A stretch of 64,000 bases of DNA from Bacteroidota bacterium (GCA_023417935.1 JAEZDY010000024.1:62001-126000), one strand, 5' to 3'. Positions 46,901 through 55,843 are shown, counted from the stretch's first letter. Notes: generated by a model from the sequence alone, not told the origin. Numbers and translations are program-made.

Positions 46901-47294
46901 GCCCCATGTGCCTGCCATCATCGGGTGAATAGATGCGTTCAATTCCGTATGCATGTAATTCATCAAGTTCATCGGGCAAAATGACACCGCCTCCGCCACC
47001 AAAAATCTTGATATGACCACATCCGGCTTCTTTGAACAGATCGTACATGTATTTGAAATATTCCATGTGCCCTCCCTGGTAGGAAGTAATGGCAACAGCC
47101 TGTACATCTTCCTGAATAGCAGTGTTTACTATTTCATTCACTGATCTGTCGTGACCCAAGTGTATAACTTCAGCACCTGAGGATTGAAAAATTCTACGCA
47201 TTACATTAATCGCAGCATCATGACCGTCAAACAAAGAAGCGGCAGTAACTATTCGTATATGGTTAACCGGCTTGTAAGCCTCAATTTCATGCAT
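43929..47294 (-). CDS. icmF: Fused B12-dependent acyl-CoA mutase with GTPase chaperone (IcmF type)
   Basis: About 1121 residues from the ATG ending at 47294. Order: a B12-binding domain (~10-150, with F-D-G-H-D-A-A supplying the cobalt His), a MeaB-like GTPase (~190-420, P-loop G-T-G-G-A-G-K-S and N-K-F-D), a linker and the mutase large domain. This order defines IcmF, which interconverts isobutyryl-CoA and n-butyryl-CoA and carries its own chaperone; a methylmalonyl-CoA or isovaleryl-CoA preference would need alignment of active-site residues. It converges with the multiheme cytochrome gene with only 6 bp between stops. Confidence 0.93.
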   Translation of the reverse strand: MHEIEAYKPVNHIRIVTAASLFDGHDAAINVMRRIFQSSGAEVIHLGHDRSVNEIVNTAIQEDVQAVAITSYQGGHMEYFKYMYDLFKEAGCGHIKIFGGGGGVILPDELDELHAYGIERIYSPDDGRHMGLQGMINDVLQRCDFPTGNIDNVTEGDILSGNPKALASVITAIENDNPEVSALLNGLQEKCEDITVPVLGLTGTGGAGKSSLIDELIRRFKAYNPEMKIAIISVDPTKRKTGGALLGDRIRMNAINQPGIYMRSMATRQANLALSKYIKDSACVVKKAGFDLIILESSGIGQSDTEIVDYSDLSMYIMTPEFGAATQLEKIGMLDYADIIAVNKFDKRGAQDAQRDVRKQFARNHKLWDAVIDELPVFGTMASQFNDVGVNELFDHLVKEINGRFGTGFKSIPDNNKGLERQYIIPAQRVRYLAEIAETVREYNKHAERMAELAQELQSYVQTADKLSADGIDVPEKLKTLIEETRDKIGIENIKKLENWEDFKKCYKDPEYVFKVREKEIRIRTHSTSLSHTEVPKVCLPAYKGWGDILKWSLKENVPGRFPFAAGVFPFKRENEDPTRMFAGEGGPERTNKRFHYLSKGMPARRLSTAFDSVTLYGADPDIRPDIYGKIGNAGVSVSCLDDAKKLYSGFNLVDAATSVSMTINGPAPAMVGYFMNAAIDQQCEAYIRQHGLEKETEKKIEDLYKLRGTIRPSYQGKLPEGNDGLGLMLLGVTGDQVLDRDVYEKIKTDTISRVRGTVQADILKEDQAQNTCIFSTDFSLRVMGDMQEYFIKHNVRNFYSVSISGYHIAEAGANPISQLAFTLANGFTYVEYYLSRGLKIDDFAPNFSFFFSNGIDPEYAVMGRVARLIWAKAMKNKYGGNERSQVLKYHIQTSGRSLHAQEIAFNDIRTTLQALYAIYDNCNSLHTNAYDEAITTPTEESVRRAMAIQLIINHELGLAKNQNPLQGSFIIEELTDLVEEAVLSEFERISERGGVLGAMETMYQRSRIQEESLYYERLKHEGTLPIMGVNTFLSSEGSPTIIPDHVIRSTQQEKDYQVEIVKNVKKTWEKEASEALDSLAMAAATGKNVFESLMEASKYCTLGSITTRLFSVGGQYRRNM

Positions 47295-47438
47295 AAAGGT
47301 TTTTGTTAAAGGTGACCAAATGATTGTCGGCAAAACAATCAATAAATTAGTTTAGTTCATATAATTGTTAGACAAACAATTACATTGCTAAGATGGTAAA
47401 AAAAATCATTAAAGCACTCAAAGTTCCCTAAAATAATT

Positions 47439-47446
47439 TAAGTTTG
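47439..47446 (+). promoter_or_regulatory. -7 box of the carboxypeptidase gene
   Basis: TAAGTTTG matches TAnnTTTG and overlaps an alternative in-frame start at 47446, supporting translation from 47479. Confidence 0.45.
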
Positions 47447-47478
47447 TGATAAATACGAAAAACACAACCCCAATTGCC

Positions 47479-49851
47479 ATGAAGCAAATTATTACACTCC
47501 TTTTTATCATTAGTTTGGCATTAACTGCCAGAACACAAGATGAGAAATACAGCAGGATCAAAATAAACATTGAACCTATAGAATTAAGGACAATAGCCGC
47601 TCAGGGCATTCCGCCTGATGCAGGCTATTATGATTTCAAGCAAAATTGCTTTATTGCTGAATTACCACAGCGTGACATACAAAAGATTGAGCGTCTGGGA
47701 TTAGCATATGAGCTTCTTGTTGATGACGTAACAGCCTGGTATGTTGCCCGGAATGCCTCTGCTGATATTAACCAGGTAATGACTGAAGCCAGGATGGCAA
47801 CAACTGATTATCCTGTACCTCAGGATTTTGAATTAGGTTCATGTGGTGGATTCAGCACAATTGAGCAATGTTATGCACACCTTGACAATATGGCTAACCT
47901 TTATCCTGAGCTAATTACAATCAAAGCTCCGGTTGGCGACATAACTACTTTTGAAAACAGAAACATGTATTATGTTAAAATATCCGACAATCCAAATGTA
48001 ACCGAAACCGAACCCAAGGTCTTGTACACCGGTATGATCCATGCCCGGGAAGCAATAGGCATGCAGCATTTACTCTACTACATGTACTATCTGCTTGAAA
48101 ATTACGAAACAAACCAGGAAATTCAAGACCTGGTGAATAATACTGAAATGTACTTCATTCCTATTGTGAATGTTGACGGATATCAAAGAAACATAACCTC
48201 CAGTCCTAATGGTGGGGGTAACTGGCGCAAGAACCGCAGAAACAATGGTGATGGTTCTTTTGGAGTGGATATAAACAGGAATTTTGGATTTTACTGGGGA
48301 TATGATGATGAAGGTTCTTCTCCTTATACATGGGATGATACCTACCGGGGTACTGCTCCTTTTTCAGAGGCTGAAAATCAGTTGATCAAGGAATTCTGTG
48401 AAACCTATGATTTTAAAATTGCCCTCAATTATCATTCTTATTCAAACTTATTATTATATGCATGGGGATACACACCTGACTTATCGCCTGATGAAGCTGT
48501 GTTTAATGAATATGCAAAGAATATGACTGCTGATAATCATTATGTATACGGACCGGGCAGTACCACCATCTATCCAACCAATGGGGGTAGTGACGACTGG
48601 ATGTATGGCGAACAGAATACCAAAGAAAAGATCTTAGCCTATACTCCAGAAGTCGGTGGTGGTAATGATGGATTCTGGCCTCAGGTATCACGAATCATCC
48701 CTTTGTGTCAGGAAAATATGCTTCAAAGTATACTGGCTGCAAAGTATGCAGGCACATACGGCCAGTTAATAGACCAAACCCCGTTGATTATACCTGATAA
48801 AGTTTATTATGCCATCTTCGATGTTAAGAGGCTTGGACAAACACCCACTGATTATGAGGTATCAGTTGAACCATTGGGTGATAAATTTGAATCGGTAGGT
48901 GATCCAGTTACTATTTCCGGATTATCAGTACTTGGTAAAGTAATTGATTCAATACCTTTCGTGCTCAAAAATACTGTAAAGAGTGGTGATACTATCCGTT
49001 ATGTGATTTCAATAAACGATGGCATCTCAGTTGCCCGTGATACTGTTGAAAAATATTTCGGTACACCTGTTCAGCTTTTCTTTGATGATCTTTCAACTGC
49101 AAATAAATGGACCGGCCAGTGGGGTCTCTCATCCACGTTCCCTTATTCAGCTCCCAGCAGTATGACCGACTCGCCGACAGGTTATTATTCTAATTATGCC
49201 AATAAAAGTACTGTTCTTACCGATGCGGTTCCATTAACAAATGCCTCCGTAGCTGTACTGAATTTTTATGCACGCTGGGCTATTGAACCCGGTTATGATT
49301 ATGTACAAGTTTCTATTTCTACTAACAATGGAACAACATGGATACCACTGGAAGGTAAATACACACGACCTGGCACTGTTGATCAGGCATTCGGACAACC
49401 GGTATATGATGATAGGTCATTATGGGTCAAAGAAGAGATTAACATAAGCCAATATGCTGATGAGGATATTAAGCTGAAATTCACATTGCGTAGTGATGGC
49501 GGGGTAAATTTGGACGGTTTCTATTTTGATGATGTCAGTATTAATATAATTGACAGAACAGTGAATGTAGCTGAACCAGGTTCAACTTCTGCAACCATTT
49601 ACATGTCAGAAGGGTATCCCAATCCAGCAAATGATAATGTAACATTCAGATATTCCCTAACTAATCGTTCATCGCAGGCTCAGTTAGTAATTACCGACCT
49701 GAGCGGGCGTACCATCAAAAGTATACCGGTTGACCCAATGCAGCATGAAATAAAGATCAATGTCAATGACATGTTGCCCGGCCTGTACTTATGTACTATG
49801 AATGTTAGTGGCCAACCTGCAATCACCCGAAAAATAACGGTCAACAAATAA
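47479..49851 (+). CDS. Secreted zinc carboxypeptidase (M14) with T9SS sorting domain
   Basis: About 790 residues with a signal peptide ending near T-R-T-Q. The M14 domain (~130-420) has zinc ligands in I-H-A-R-E-A (HxxE) and L-N-Y-H-S-Y, substrate-binding D-I-N-R-N-F, and the catalytic Glu in Y-T-P-E-V-G-G. A jelly-roll domain (~530-690) and a type A T9SS sorting domain (G-Y-P-N-P near the end) follow. It trims C-terminal residues from peptides outside the cell, complementing the C25 endopeptidase at the start of the window. Confidence 0.94.
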   Translation: MKQIITLLFIISLALTARTQDEKYSRIKINIEPIELRTIAAQGIPPDAGYYDFKQNCFIAELPQRDIQKIERLGLAYELLVDDVTAWYVARNASADINQVMTEARMATTDYPVPQDFELGSCGGFSTIEQCYAHLDNMANLYPELITIKAPVGDITTFENRNMYYVKISDNPNVTETEPKVLYTGMIHAREAIGMQHLLYYMYYLLENYETNQEIQDLVNNTEMYFIPIVNVDGYQRNITSSPNGGGNWRKNRRNNGDGSFGVDINRNFGFYWGYDDEGSSPYTWDDTYRGTAPFSEAENQLIKEFCETYDFKIALNYHSYSNLLLYAWGYTPDLSPDEAVFNEYAKNMTADNHYVYGPGSTTIYPTNGGSDDWMYGEQNTKEKILAYTPEVGGGNDGFWPQVSRIIPLCQENMLQSILAAKYAGTYGQLIDQTPLIIPDKVYYAIFDVKRLGQTPTDYEVSVEPLGDKFESVGDPVTISGLSVLGKVIDSIPFVLKNTVKSGDTIRYVISINDGISVARDTVEKYFGTPVQLFFDDLSTANKWTGQWGLSSTFPYSAPSSMTDSPTGYYSNYANKSTVLTDAVPLTNASVAVLNFYARWAIEPGYDYVQVSISTNNGTTWIPLEGKYTRPGTVDQAFGQPVYDDRSLWVKEEINISQYADEDIKLKFTLRSDGGVNLDGFYFDDVSINIIDRTVNVAEPGSTSATIYMSEGYPNPANDNVTFRYSLTNRSSQAQLVITDLSGRTIKSIPVDPMQHEIKINVNDMLPGLYLCTMNVSGQPAITRKITVNK

Positions 49852-49909
49852 CTGTACATTATCAAACGCACGAAGCTATATTAAGTGCATATTGATGCTT
49901 GCATCATTA

Positions 49910-49950
49910 AAAGGGAAGTGGCGATGAAATCATCGCCACTTCCCTTTCTT
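49910..49950 (+). terminator. Strong bidirectional terminator
   Basis: A perfect 17-bp stem (49910-49926 with 49931-49947) around a 4-base AAAT loop, with A-rich 5' and T-rich 3' flanks. It sits between the convergent carboxypeptidase and IPExxxVDY-like genes. Confidence 0.93.
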
Positions 49951-49976
49951 AATCCACAAAAATCAACATTGCCTAT

Positions 49977-50444
49977 TTAAGCCAATCTATTTCTGGTATT
50001 CTGGTTTAATTCATGAATTTCAAGATCATGAAGTATACCGTTTAGTTCTTTTATCTTACTAATAACCGGCACGAACACAAAAGTAACTGAAGGAAGGCCC
50101 CTGATTACAGATGTCATCATTTTCATGTGATTATTCCCCGCTTTACCCATTATCAGGATAAAGTAATTGGCCTGACTATACTGCTCTATCAGCTTACCCT
50201 GATAATTATCATTGCCAATCAAATAATACTGAAGCCTTTGATCCACGTCAAACCATGAATAAAGGCAGTAATTCATCACAATCTTCTGCTTTTCTGAGAA
50301 TGCAGGCAGATCGTCCATCCGTTCAAGGTTCAACGGCGTTTCTTTATTGATAAAATAAGCTAATCTATAATCATGCAGATCAGTATTTATACCAATCATT
50401 TCAATGTCCGGAAGGTCATCGGGTAAAAATTTAAGCTTCTTCAT
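49977..50444 (-). CDS. IPExxxVDY-like protein next to rnc
   Basis: About 155 residues from the ATG ending at 50444, which fits the family better than an upstream start at 50534. The core I-G-I-N-T-D-L-H-D-Y-R-L-A-Y resembles the Bacteroidota IPExxxVDY family, normally found beside rnc and fabF as here. The name-giving motif near the C-terminus is degenerate (I-E-Q-Y-S-Q-A-N-Y). The function of this family is unknown. Confidence 0.72.
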   Translation of the reverse strand: MKKLKFLPDDLPDIEMIGINTDLHDYRLAYFINKETPLNLERMDDLPAFSEKQKIVMNYCLYSWFDVDQRLQYYLIGNDNYQGKLIEQYSQANYFILIMGKAGNNHMKMMTSVIRGLPSVTFVFVPVISKIKELNGILHDLEIHELNQNTRNRLA

Positions 50445-50603
50445 CCCCAGTGTAGCGTGTTGCGACACAAAGATAAGTTCGCTTAAAGCGGAAGTAAAGG
50501 AAAATGGTTTAAAGTTATTATTAGTTTTCAACACCTTATTAAATATTGGCAGGAATACAATCTTTAAGGTTGATAACCCCGGTATGTATTGAAGTATAGT
50601 TAG

Positions 50604-51365
50604 TTACAAACTTGAATGCACAGTTGAAGGATTTGGAGAGCCATTGATACCCAGTTTCTCAACCACCTTCATTGCTGCATTCTGCTCGGCTCCTTTAATT
50701 GAATAATCCTGACCTTTTCCCTGGGCTTCATTATCAATCCGTACCTCCACAATATATTGTTTATTGTATCCGGTGCCTATTTCGTTTAATACTACAAATT
50801 CAATGATCTTTCTTTCTTTTTGGGTCCAGGCTATCAACTTACTCTTGTAATTCAGATCGGTATTTGAAAGTTCCACCATATCAAAGTGGTTCTTAATGAT
50901 CCGGTTAATCAGTACATTTCGGGTGAACTCGTAACCTTTATCAATGTATATTGCCCCAATGATAGCTTCAAAAGCATCACCTTTAATTGAACGGAACACT
51001 GAATTTGTGCCTGTGGTATGAACGATCAATTTATCGAGGCCCAATTTAAGCGAGAGCTTGTTAAGTTGCACCCGGCTCACGATGCGAGAACGCATTTCGG
51101 TTAAGAACCCTTCATCTTTTAATGGAAAGATCCTGAATAAATAATCGGCTACTACGGTACTTAAAACAGTATCGCCAAGGAACTCCAGACGTTCATTGCT
51201 AATTTTAACACCGTTATAAGTTTCAGCCTGCGATTTATGGGTAAACGCCAGTTTGTATAAAAAAATATTTTCGGGGTAGAACCCGAAAATATTTTTTATA
51301 GCACGGTACAACTGCTTTTCTTTTGATAAATAAAACCGCAGAGGTTTTAGATTCGAATTAAGCAC
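50604..51365 (-). CDS. rnc: Ribonuclease III
   Basis: 253 residues from a GTG start 2 bp after fabF. The RNase III signature N-E-R-L-E-F-L-G-D-T-V and the second acidic motif G-D-A-F-E-A-I-I-G-A provide the metal-binding residues. A C-terminal double-stranded RNA-binding domain (~175-245, G-Q-G-x-x-Y-S-I-K-x-A-E-Q-N-A-A) follows. It cuts double-stranded RNA in rRNA and mRNA processing. Last gene of acpP-fabF-rnc. Confidence 0.96.
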   Translation of the reverse strand: MLNSNLKPLRFYLSKEKQLYRAIKNIFGFYPENIFLYKLAFTHKSQAETYNGVKISNERLEFLGDTVLSTVVADYLFRIFPLKDEGFLTEMRSRIVSRVQLNKLSLKLGLDKLIVHTTGTNSVFRSIKGDAFEAIIGAIYIDKGYEFTRNVLINRIIKNHFDMVELSNTDLNYKSKLIAWTQKERKIIEFVVLNEIGTGYNKQYIVEVRIDNEAQGKGQDYSIKGAEQNAAMKVVEKLGINGSPNPSTVHSSL

Positions 51366-51367
51366 TT

Positions 51368-52621
51368 TTACGCTGAGTATTTCTTAAAAATTAAAGTTGC
51401 ATTGTGACCACCAAAACCAAAAGTATTGCTTAAGGCAGTATTTACAACACGTTTAACAGCAGTATTGAAAGTAAAGTTCAGATTGTTGTTAATATCCTCG
51501 TCATCGGTAAAATGATTAATCGTTGGCGGGATAATATCATTCTGAACAGCGAGGATAGCAGCAATAGCTTCTACAGCGCCGGCAGCACCCAAAAGGTGAC
51601 CGGTCATAGATTTTGTACTGTTGATATTTATCTTCGGTGCATGTTCTCCAAAGAGGGTACTAATTGCTTTAGTTTCAGCAATATCACCCAGAGGAGTAGA
51701 TGTACCATGAGTATTGATATGATCAATTTCATTTAATTGAAGCCCGGCTTCTGCCACAGCGATACGCATGGCACGCCTCGCACCGTCACCCTCAGGGTGT
51801 GGTCCGGTCATATGGTAAGCATCAGCTGTAAGGCCGGTTCCAACTATTTCAGCATATATCTTTGCTCCACGCGCAAGTGCATGCTCTAAATCTTCAACGA
51901 TCAAAGCACCACCACCTTCACCAATAACGAAACCATCGCGACCTTTATCAAAAGGACGTGAAGCTGTTTTAGGATCATCGTTGCGGGTTGAAATAGCATG
52001 CATAGCGTTAAAACCACCAACTCCCGGAGCATTAACTGCAGCTTCTGATCCACCTGCGATAAATATATCAGCTTTACCAAGCTTAATATAATTAAAGGCA
52101 TCAACAATAGCATTTGCTGAAGATGCACAAGCTGAAACAGTAGCGAAATTAGGCCCACGGAACCCATACTTAATGGATATATGTCCGGCGGTGATATCAG
52201 CAATCATCTTAGGAATAAAGAAAGGATTGAACCTTGGAGTGCCATCGCCTTTGGCAAAATCGGTAACTTCGTCCTGGAAGGTAAGAATACCACCAATACC
52301 TGAAGCCCAAATAACACCTATGTTCTCAAGATTTAATTTTTCAAGATCAAGACCAGCGTCTTTAATAGCTTCATCGGCACTGACCATTCCATATTGAGCA
52401 TATGGATCAAACTTTCTTACTTCTTTTCTGTCAAAAAACTGTAAAGGGTCAAAGCCTTTGACTTCACATGCGAATTGAGTTTTAAACTTCTCCGCATCGA
52501 ACCGAGTGATTCGGTCAGCGCCGCTTACCCCGTTCAGCAATCCTTCCCAGTATGCGGGAACATTATTGCCCAACGGAGTAAGTGCACCTAGTCCGGTTAC
52601 TACAACTCTTCTTAACTTCAT
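51368..52621 (-). CDS. fabF: Beta-ketoacyl-ACP synthase II
   Basis: 417 residues, full length. The thiolase-fold active site has the nucleophilic cysteine in V-S-A-C-A-S-S, and histidines in N-T-H-G-T-S-T-P and T-G-H-L-L-G-A-A-G. It condenses malonyl-ACP with acyl-ACP in fatty-acid elongation. It lies 12 bp after acpP and 2 bp before rnc, the usual Bacteroidota arrangement. Confidence 0.97.
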   Translation of the reverse strand: MKLRRVVVTGLGALTPLGNNVPAYWEGLLNGVSGADRITRFDAEKFKTQFACEVKGFDPLQFFDRKEVRKFDPYAQYGMVSADEAIKDAGLDLEKLNLENIGVIWASGIGGILTFQDEVTDFAKGDGTPRFNPFFIPKMIADITAGHISIKYGFRGPNFATVSACASSANAIVDAFNYIKLGKADIFIAGGSEAAVNAPGVGGFNAMHAISTRNDDPKTASRPFDKGRDGFVIGEGGGALIVEDLEHALARGAKIYAEIVGTGLTADAYHMTGPHPEGDGARRAMRIAVAEAGLQLNEIDHINTHGTSTPLGDIAETKAISTLFGEHAPKININSTKSMTGHLLGAAGAVEAIAAILAVQNDIIPPTINHFTDDEDINNNLNFTFNTAVKRVVNTALSNTFGFGGHNATLIFKKYSA

Positions 52622-52633
52622 TCAGGAAATCCC

Positions 52634-52870
52634 TTATTTAGTATTGTTTTCGATGTAAGCAACGGCATCACCTACGGTACCGATCTTTTCAGCCTGGTCA
52701 TCTGGAATAGCGATATTGAATTCTTTTTCGAATTCCATGATCAGTTCTACAGTATCGAGAGAATCGGCTCCTAAATCATTAGTGAAACTTGCTTCCGGAG
52801 TAACTTCTTTCTCTTCAACGCCAAGCTTATCTACTATGATAGCTTTAACTCTTGTTGCAATGTCTGACAT
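52634..52870 (-). CDS. acpP: Acyl carrier protein
   Basis: 78 residues from the ATG ending at 52870. The phosphopantetheine attachment site is Ser37 in L-G-A-D-S-L-D-T-V-E, and the protein is strongly acidic. It carries acyl chains for FabF, encoded 12 bp downstream. Confidence 0.97.
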   Translation of the reverse strand: MSDIATRVKAIIVDKLGVEEKEVTPEASFTNDLGADSLDTVELIMEFEKEFNIAIPDDQAEKIGTVGDAVAYIENNTK

Positions 52871-53119
52871 GTTTTTTGCTTTTTTTGGTTTTGAAGTGCA
52901 AAGAAACAAATTAATCAAATACCAAACAATAGACAGCTAATTATGAGGTCTGAAATTTTAATATAACAATCACTATATCAGATATATATCTGTATTTGCT
53001 TCAATGCGTTTAAACTACAAAGGACATCTTAATACATTGGAATAGAACACCTTAGCTGTTACGAATGTATGGAATTAAAATTTGCTTAAAAAAGCATTAA
53101 TGATACTAGGGAAAGTTAA

Positions 53120-54190
53120 TCAGAGCCAGTCGATTTCGCCACTTCCATAGCAGATTTCTGAAGCAGGGTCATATAATACGCCAAATTGCCCAGCAGCAAT
53201 TCCTGAAACCGGAACTTCCGATTTTAGAACCATTTCTCCATTCTGAAGGCTGATTGTACCTTTTGTGAAGTCGGGGGTATGTCTGATCTTAAATGTAACA
53301 GGCTGAGGTGTGTCAATGCTACTCCAGGGATTGCCTGATATGTAATGGAATCCCCGCAATTTGATCACATCGTTATATTGTGTAAGTGGATCGTATCCGT
53401 TTGATACATATACAATATTCTCGTCGGTATCCTTTTTTACCACGAACCATGGTCCTTGCGATAATCCAAGTCCTTTGCGCTGGCCTATTGTATGAAACCA
53501 GTATCCGCGATGAGTACCTAGTTTCCTGCCTGTTTCCAGTTCAATGATCTTGCCTTCCTTCTCACCAACATACCTCCTGATAAAGTCATTGTAGTTCACT
53601 TTCCCAAGAAAACATATTCCTTGGCTGTCTTTTCTACCTGCACTGGGTAATTTGGCTTCTTCTGCAATGCGCCTAACCTCAGGTTTTGTAATGCTGCCAA
53701 CTGGGAACATTATCTTGAGTAACTGGTCATACGTGATCTGCGCAAGGAAGTCAGTTTGATCTTTTAATTTGTCTTTTGCTGTTGTCAGGTACTTGGTGTC
53801 ACCTACAAATGACGTTGAGGCATAATGACCGCTGGCAATAAAGTCAAAATCCTTACCATACTTTTCATTGAAGCTGCCAAATTTTATCATACGGTTGCAC
53901 ATTACATCAGGGTTAGGTGTAAGGCCTTGTTTAACGGCATCAAGGGTGTATGCTACAACACTATCCCAATATTCCTCCTGCAAAGTAACAATCTCAAGCT
54001 TTAACCCGTATTTCCGCGAAAGCCATTTAGTGATCTCAATGTCCTCTTCAGATGGGCAATCAAGAAACCCTTCTTTATCTTTCATACCTATCAGGATATA
54101 AAAGATTACAGGCTCATGTCCTTGTTCCTTAAGTAAATGCAGCATCACGGAGCTATCAACCCCACCCGATACAAGCGCAGCAATATTCAT
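53120..54190 (-). CDS. mnmA: tRNA 2-thiouridine(34) synthase MnmA
   Basis: 356 residues. The PP-loop S-G-G-V-D-S-S binds ATP. The two catalytic cysteines are in N-P-D-V-M-C-N and Q-G-I-C-F-L-G-K. It installs the 2-thio group of wobble uridine in tRNA Lys, Glu and Gln using sulfur relayed from a cysteine desulfurase. It lies 73 bp downstream of the HAD gene with its own -7 box, so transcription may be separate. Confidence 0.96.
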   Translation of the reverse strand: MNIAALVSGGVDSSVMLHLLKEQGHEPVIFYILIGMKDKEGFLDCPSEEDIEITKWLSRKYGLKLEIVTLQEEYWDSVVAYTLDAVKQGLTPNPDVMCNRMIKFGSFNEKYGKDFDFIASGHYASTSFVGDTKYLTTAKDKLKDQTDFLAQITYDQLLKIMFPVGSITKPEVRRIAEEAKLPSAGRKDSQGICFLGKVNYNDFIRRYVGEKEGKIIELETGRKLGTHRGYWFHTIGQRKGLGLSQGPWFVVKKDTDENIVYVSNGYDPLTQYNDVIKLRGFHYISGNPWSSIDTPQPVTFKIRHTPDFTKGTISLQNGEMVLKSEVPVSGIAAGQFGVLYDPASEICYGSGEIDWL

Positions 54191-54213
54191 ATTAATGGTT
54201 TGAAATCTGAGTG

Positions 54214-54221
54214 CAAAATTA
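54214..54221 (-). promoter_or_regulatory. -7 box of mnmA
   Basis: On the minus strand it reads TAATTTTG, matching TAnnTTTG, 23 bases before the mnmA ATG. Confidence 0.4.
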
Positions 54222-54263
54222 GGTATAATTATGATAATCAGCCTGCAAAGGTGGCTTTACCTC

Positions 54264-54890
54264 CTATAGCAGGTCGCTGATATCATTGTCACCGGAGAGG
54301 TGAAAAGCCCTCATACCCACCGATCGCGCTGCTTCCACATGCACCAGGGTATCATCAATGAAAAGTGTTTCCTCAGGTTTAAGACCACCATCAGCGAGAA
54401 CATATCTGAAGATCTCAGGATCTGGCTTGATCATACCTACCTGGAATGAGAACCACATCTTTTCAAATAAATCGGCCAGATCAAAGGAATAGGCTTCCCT
54501 GAAAGTCTTTATATAACTATCATAATGAATCTGGTTGCTGTTTGAGAGAAGGTATATATTATAGTCATTCCTGAGTTTCTTCAATGTTTCAACATGCGCT
54601 TTTGGGAAATCAAGCAGCATAGCATTCCAAATTTCAATGATCTTTTCACCGGTTGCTCCTTCATTAACCACCTTTAAAACAGCGTCAATAAACTCTTCAG
54701 AGGAAATTTCACCTGTTTCAAGCTTTATAACTACCTGATCGTCTTTAGCGCCTTTTGAAGCATCATCAGGACGATAGCCTAGTTGTATAAGGCCTTTCTG
54801 GGTTTGCAGTGGATCAATATTGAGCAACACGCGACCGAAATCAAATATGATGTGTTTAATACCGGTCAGATCAATTGAATTGTTATTCAT
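54264..54890 (-). CDS. HAD-superfamily (YihX-like) phosphatase
   Basis: About 208 residues from the ATG ending at 54890. Motif I is D-F-G-R-V-L rather than DxD, as in the YihX branch of subfamily IA. The Ser/Asn motif II (L-L-S-N-S-N), Lys in G-M-I-K-P-D-P-E and the motif IV F-I-D-D pair are present. It probably dephosphorylates a small sugar phosphate; the substrate is unknown. The gene starts next to the divergent tRNA promoter. Confidence 0.88.
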   Translation of the reverse strand: MNNNSIDLTGIKHIIFDFGRVLLNIDPLQTQKGLIQLGYRPDDASKGAKDDQVVIKLETGEISSEEFIDAVLKVVNEGATGEKIIEIWNAMLLDFPKAHVETLKKLRNDYNIYLLSNSNQIHYDSYIKTFREAYSFDLADLFEKMWFSFQVGMIKPDPEIFRYVLADGGLKPEETLFIDDTLVHVEAARSVGMRAFHLSGDNDISDLL

Positions 54891-54934
54891 GGCAATAGGT
54901 TTAAAGGTCAAAATTAAAAATTTACACTTTACTG

Positions 54935-54964
54935 TTGTATTTTTTATTCTCTTTTGTACCTTTG
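54935..54964 (+). promoter_or_regulatory. tRNA promoter (consensus Bacteroidota -33/-7)
   Basis: TTG at 54935-54937, exactly 19 bp, then TACCTTTG at 54957-54964. This is the best match to the Bacteroidota sigma-ABfr consensus in the window and gives a start about 35 bases before the tRNA. Confidence 0.75.
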
Positions 54965-55005
54965 CAAACTCAAAACTGTGATCTTTTGTTTACAGAAGAT
55001 TACTT

Positions 55006-55079
55006 GGGCCTATAGCTCAGTTGGTTAGAGCACTTGACTCATAATCAAGTGGTCCCTGGTTCAAGTCCAGGTGGGCCCA
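55006..55079 (+). tRNA. tRNA with CAU anticodon (probably Ile, lysidine-modified)
   Basis: A 74-nt tRNA. Acceptor GGGCCTA pairs with TGGGCCC (one G-T) with A73. The anticodon loop CTCATAA gives CAU, and the T arm is complete (CCTGG-TTCAAGT-CCAGG). CAU occurs in initiator Met, elongator Met and minor Ile. G1-C72 excludes initiator. The G-A-C-T-C-A-T-A-A-T-C anticodon arm and CTGGTTCAAGTCCAG T arm resemble bacterial tRNA-Ile2, but elongator Met is possible. CCA is not encoded. Confidence 0.9.
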
Positions 55080-55088
55080 CTGAAAATC

Positions 55089-55117
55089 AAAAGCTATCCT
55101 TATTAGGGTAGCTTTTT
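55089..55117 (+). terminator. Terminator between the tRNA and the SRPBCC gene
   Basis: AAAAGCTATCCT pairs with AGGGTAGCTTTT (one G-T) around TATT, followed by Ts. It starts 10 bases after the tRNA and can also end the convergent SRPBCC transcript. Confidence 0.85.
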
Positions 55118-55121
55118 TGTT

Positions 55122-55598
55122 TTAATGGGACTTGTGGAACTTGTGGGACCCAAAAGCACGCAATATCGCATTCCGGCGGTACTCAAAAATACCTTCTATT
55201 TTTTTTCTTACCAACCATCCTGCAAAAAGATCACCAAAGAAACCAAGCGGAAGTTTGTAAGTAACAATATCCGTGATCTTTACTCCCTCCTCTACCTCTT
55301 CAAAGAAGTGCTGGTGGTGCCATACTCTGTAAGGGCCTTTCACTTGATTATCAACAAAGTAATTAGGCTTTGAAACTTCCGTGATCTCGGTAATCCATTC
55401 CACAGGCATTTTAAACAATGGGCTTACTGTATACTTTATTATCATCCCTTGATACATCTCTGGAACAGGGTTAGGGTATTTGATAATAAACTTCATTGAA
55501 GGAGGAGTTATATTGGCAAGATTAGCAGGATCGGAAAAGAAACTCCAGCATCTGCTAATATCCGATTTAATTACCTGGGTAGTCTGAAATACGGGCAT
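55122..55598 (-). CDS. SRPBCC-family ligand-binding protein
   Basis: About 158 residues from the ATG ending at 55598. The N-terminal strand and D-I-S-R-C-W-S-F-F-S-D-P-A-N-L segment, I-T-P-P-S-M-K-F and a long C-terminal helix are those of SRPBCC/cyclase-dehydrase proteins (COG4276-like cell-division-inhibitor-related family). No catalytic residues can be named. It is unrelated in detail to the SRPBCC protein at 31 kb. Confidence 0.85.
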   Translation of the reverse strand: MPVFQTTQVIKSDISRCWSFFSDPANLANITPPSMKFIIKYPNPVPEMYQGMIIKYTVSPLFKMPVEWITEITEVSKPNYFVDNQVKGPYRVWHHQHFFEEVEEGVKITDIVTYKLPLGFFGDLFAGWLVRKKIEGIFEYRRNAILRAFGSHKFHKSH

Positions 55599-55843
55599 AT
55601 ATGTATTAGTTACAAAATGTGTCACCAAAAACAGTTAGAGAAAATGATTGTTCATCTCTACTTGCAGGACTATTGGCACTCCTCCTATTTCAACAAGCGT
55701 TATATCCTGTGGCTCGACCAACTTATATTATATTACTGATAAATATTTTTAAAATTAAATCAAACTTTATAAAGCTGTGACAATATATTCCATACATTTA
55801 CGTATATGCTATACGATATCAACATAAACTTAAAACCATCATC

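Noticed and set aside
55006..55079. Initiator tRNA-Met
   Set aside because: The first acceptor pair is G1-C72, whereas initiators have a mismatch, and the anticodon stem lacks three G-C pairs.
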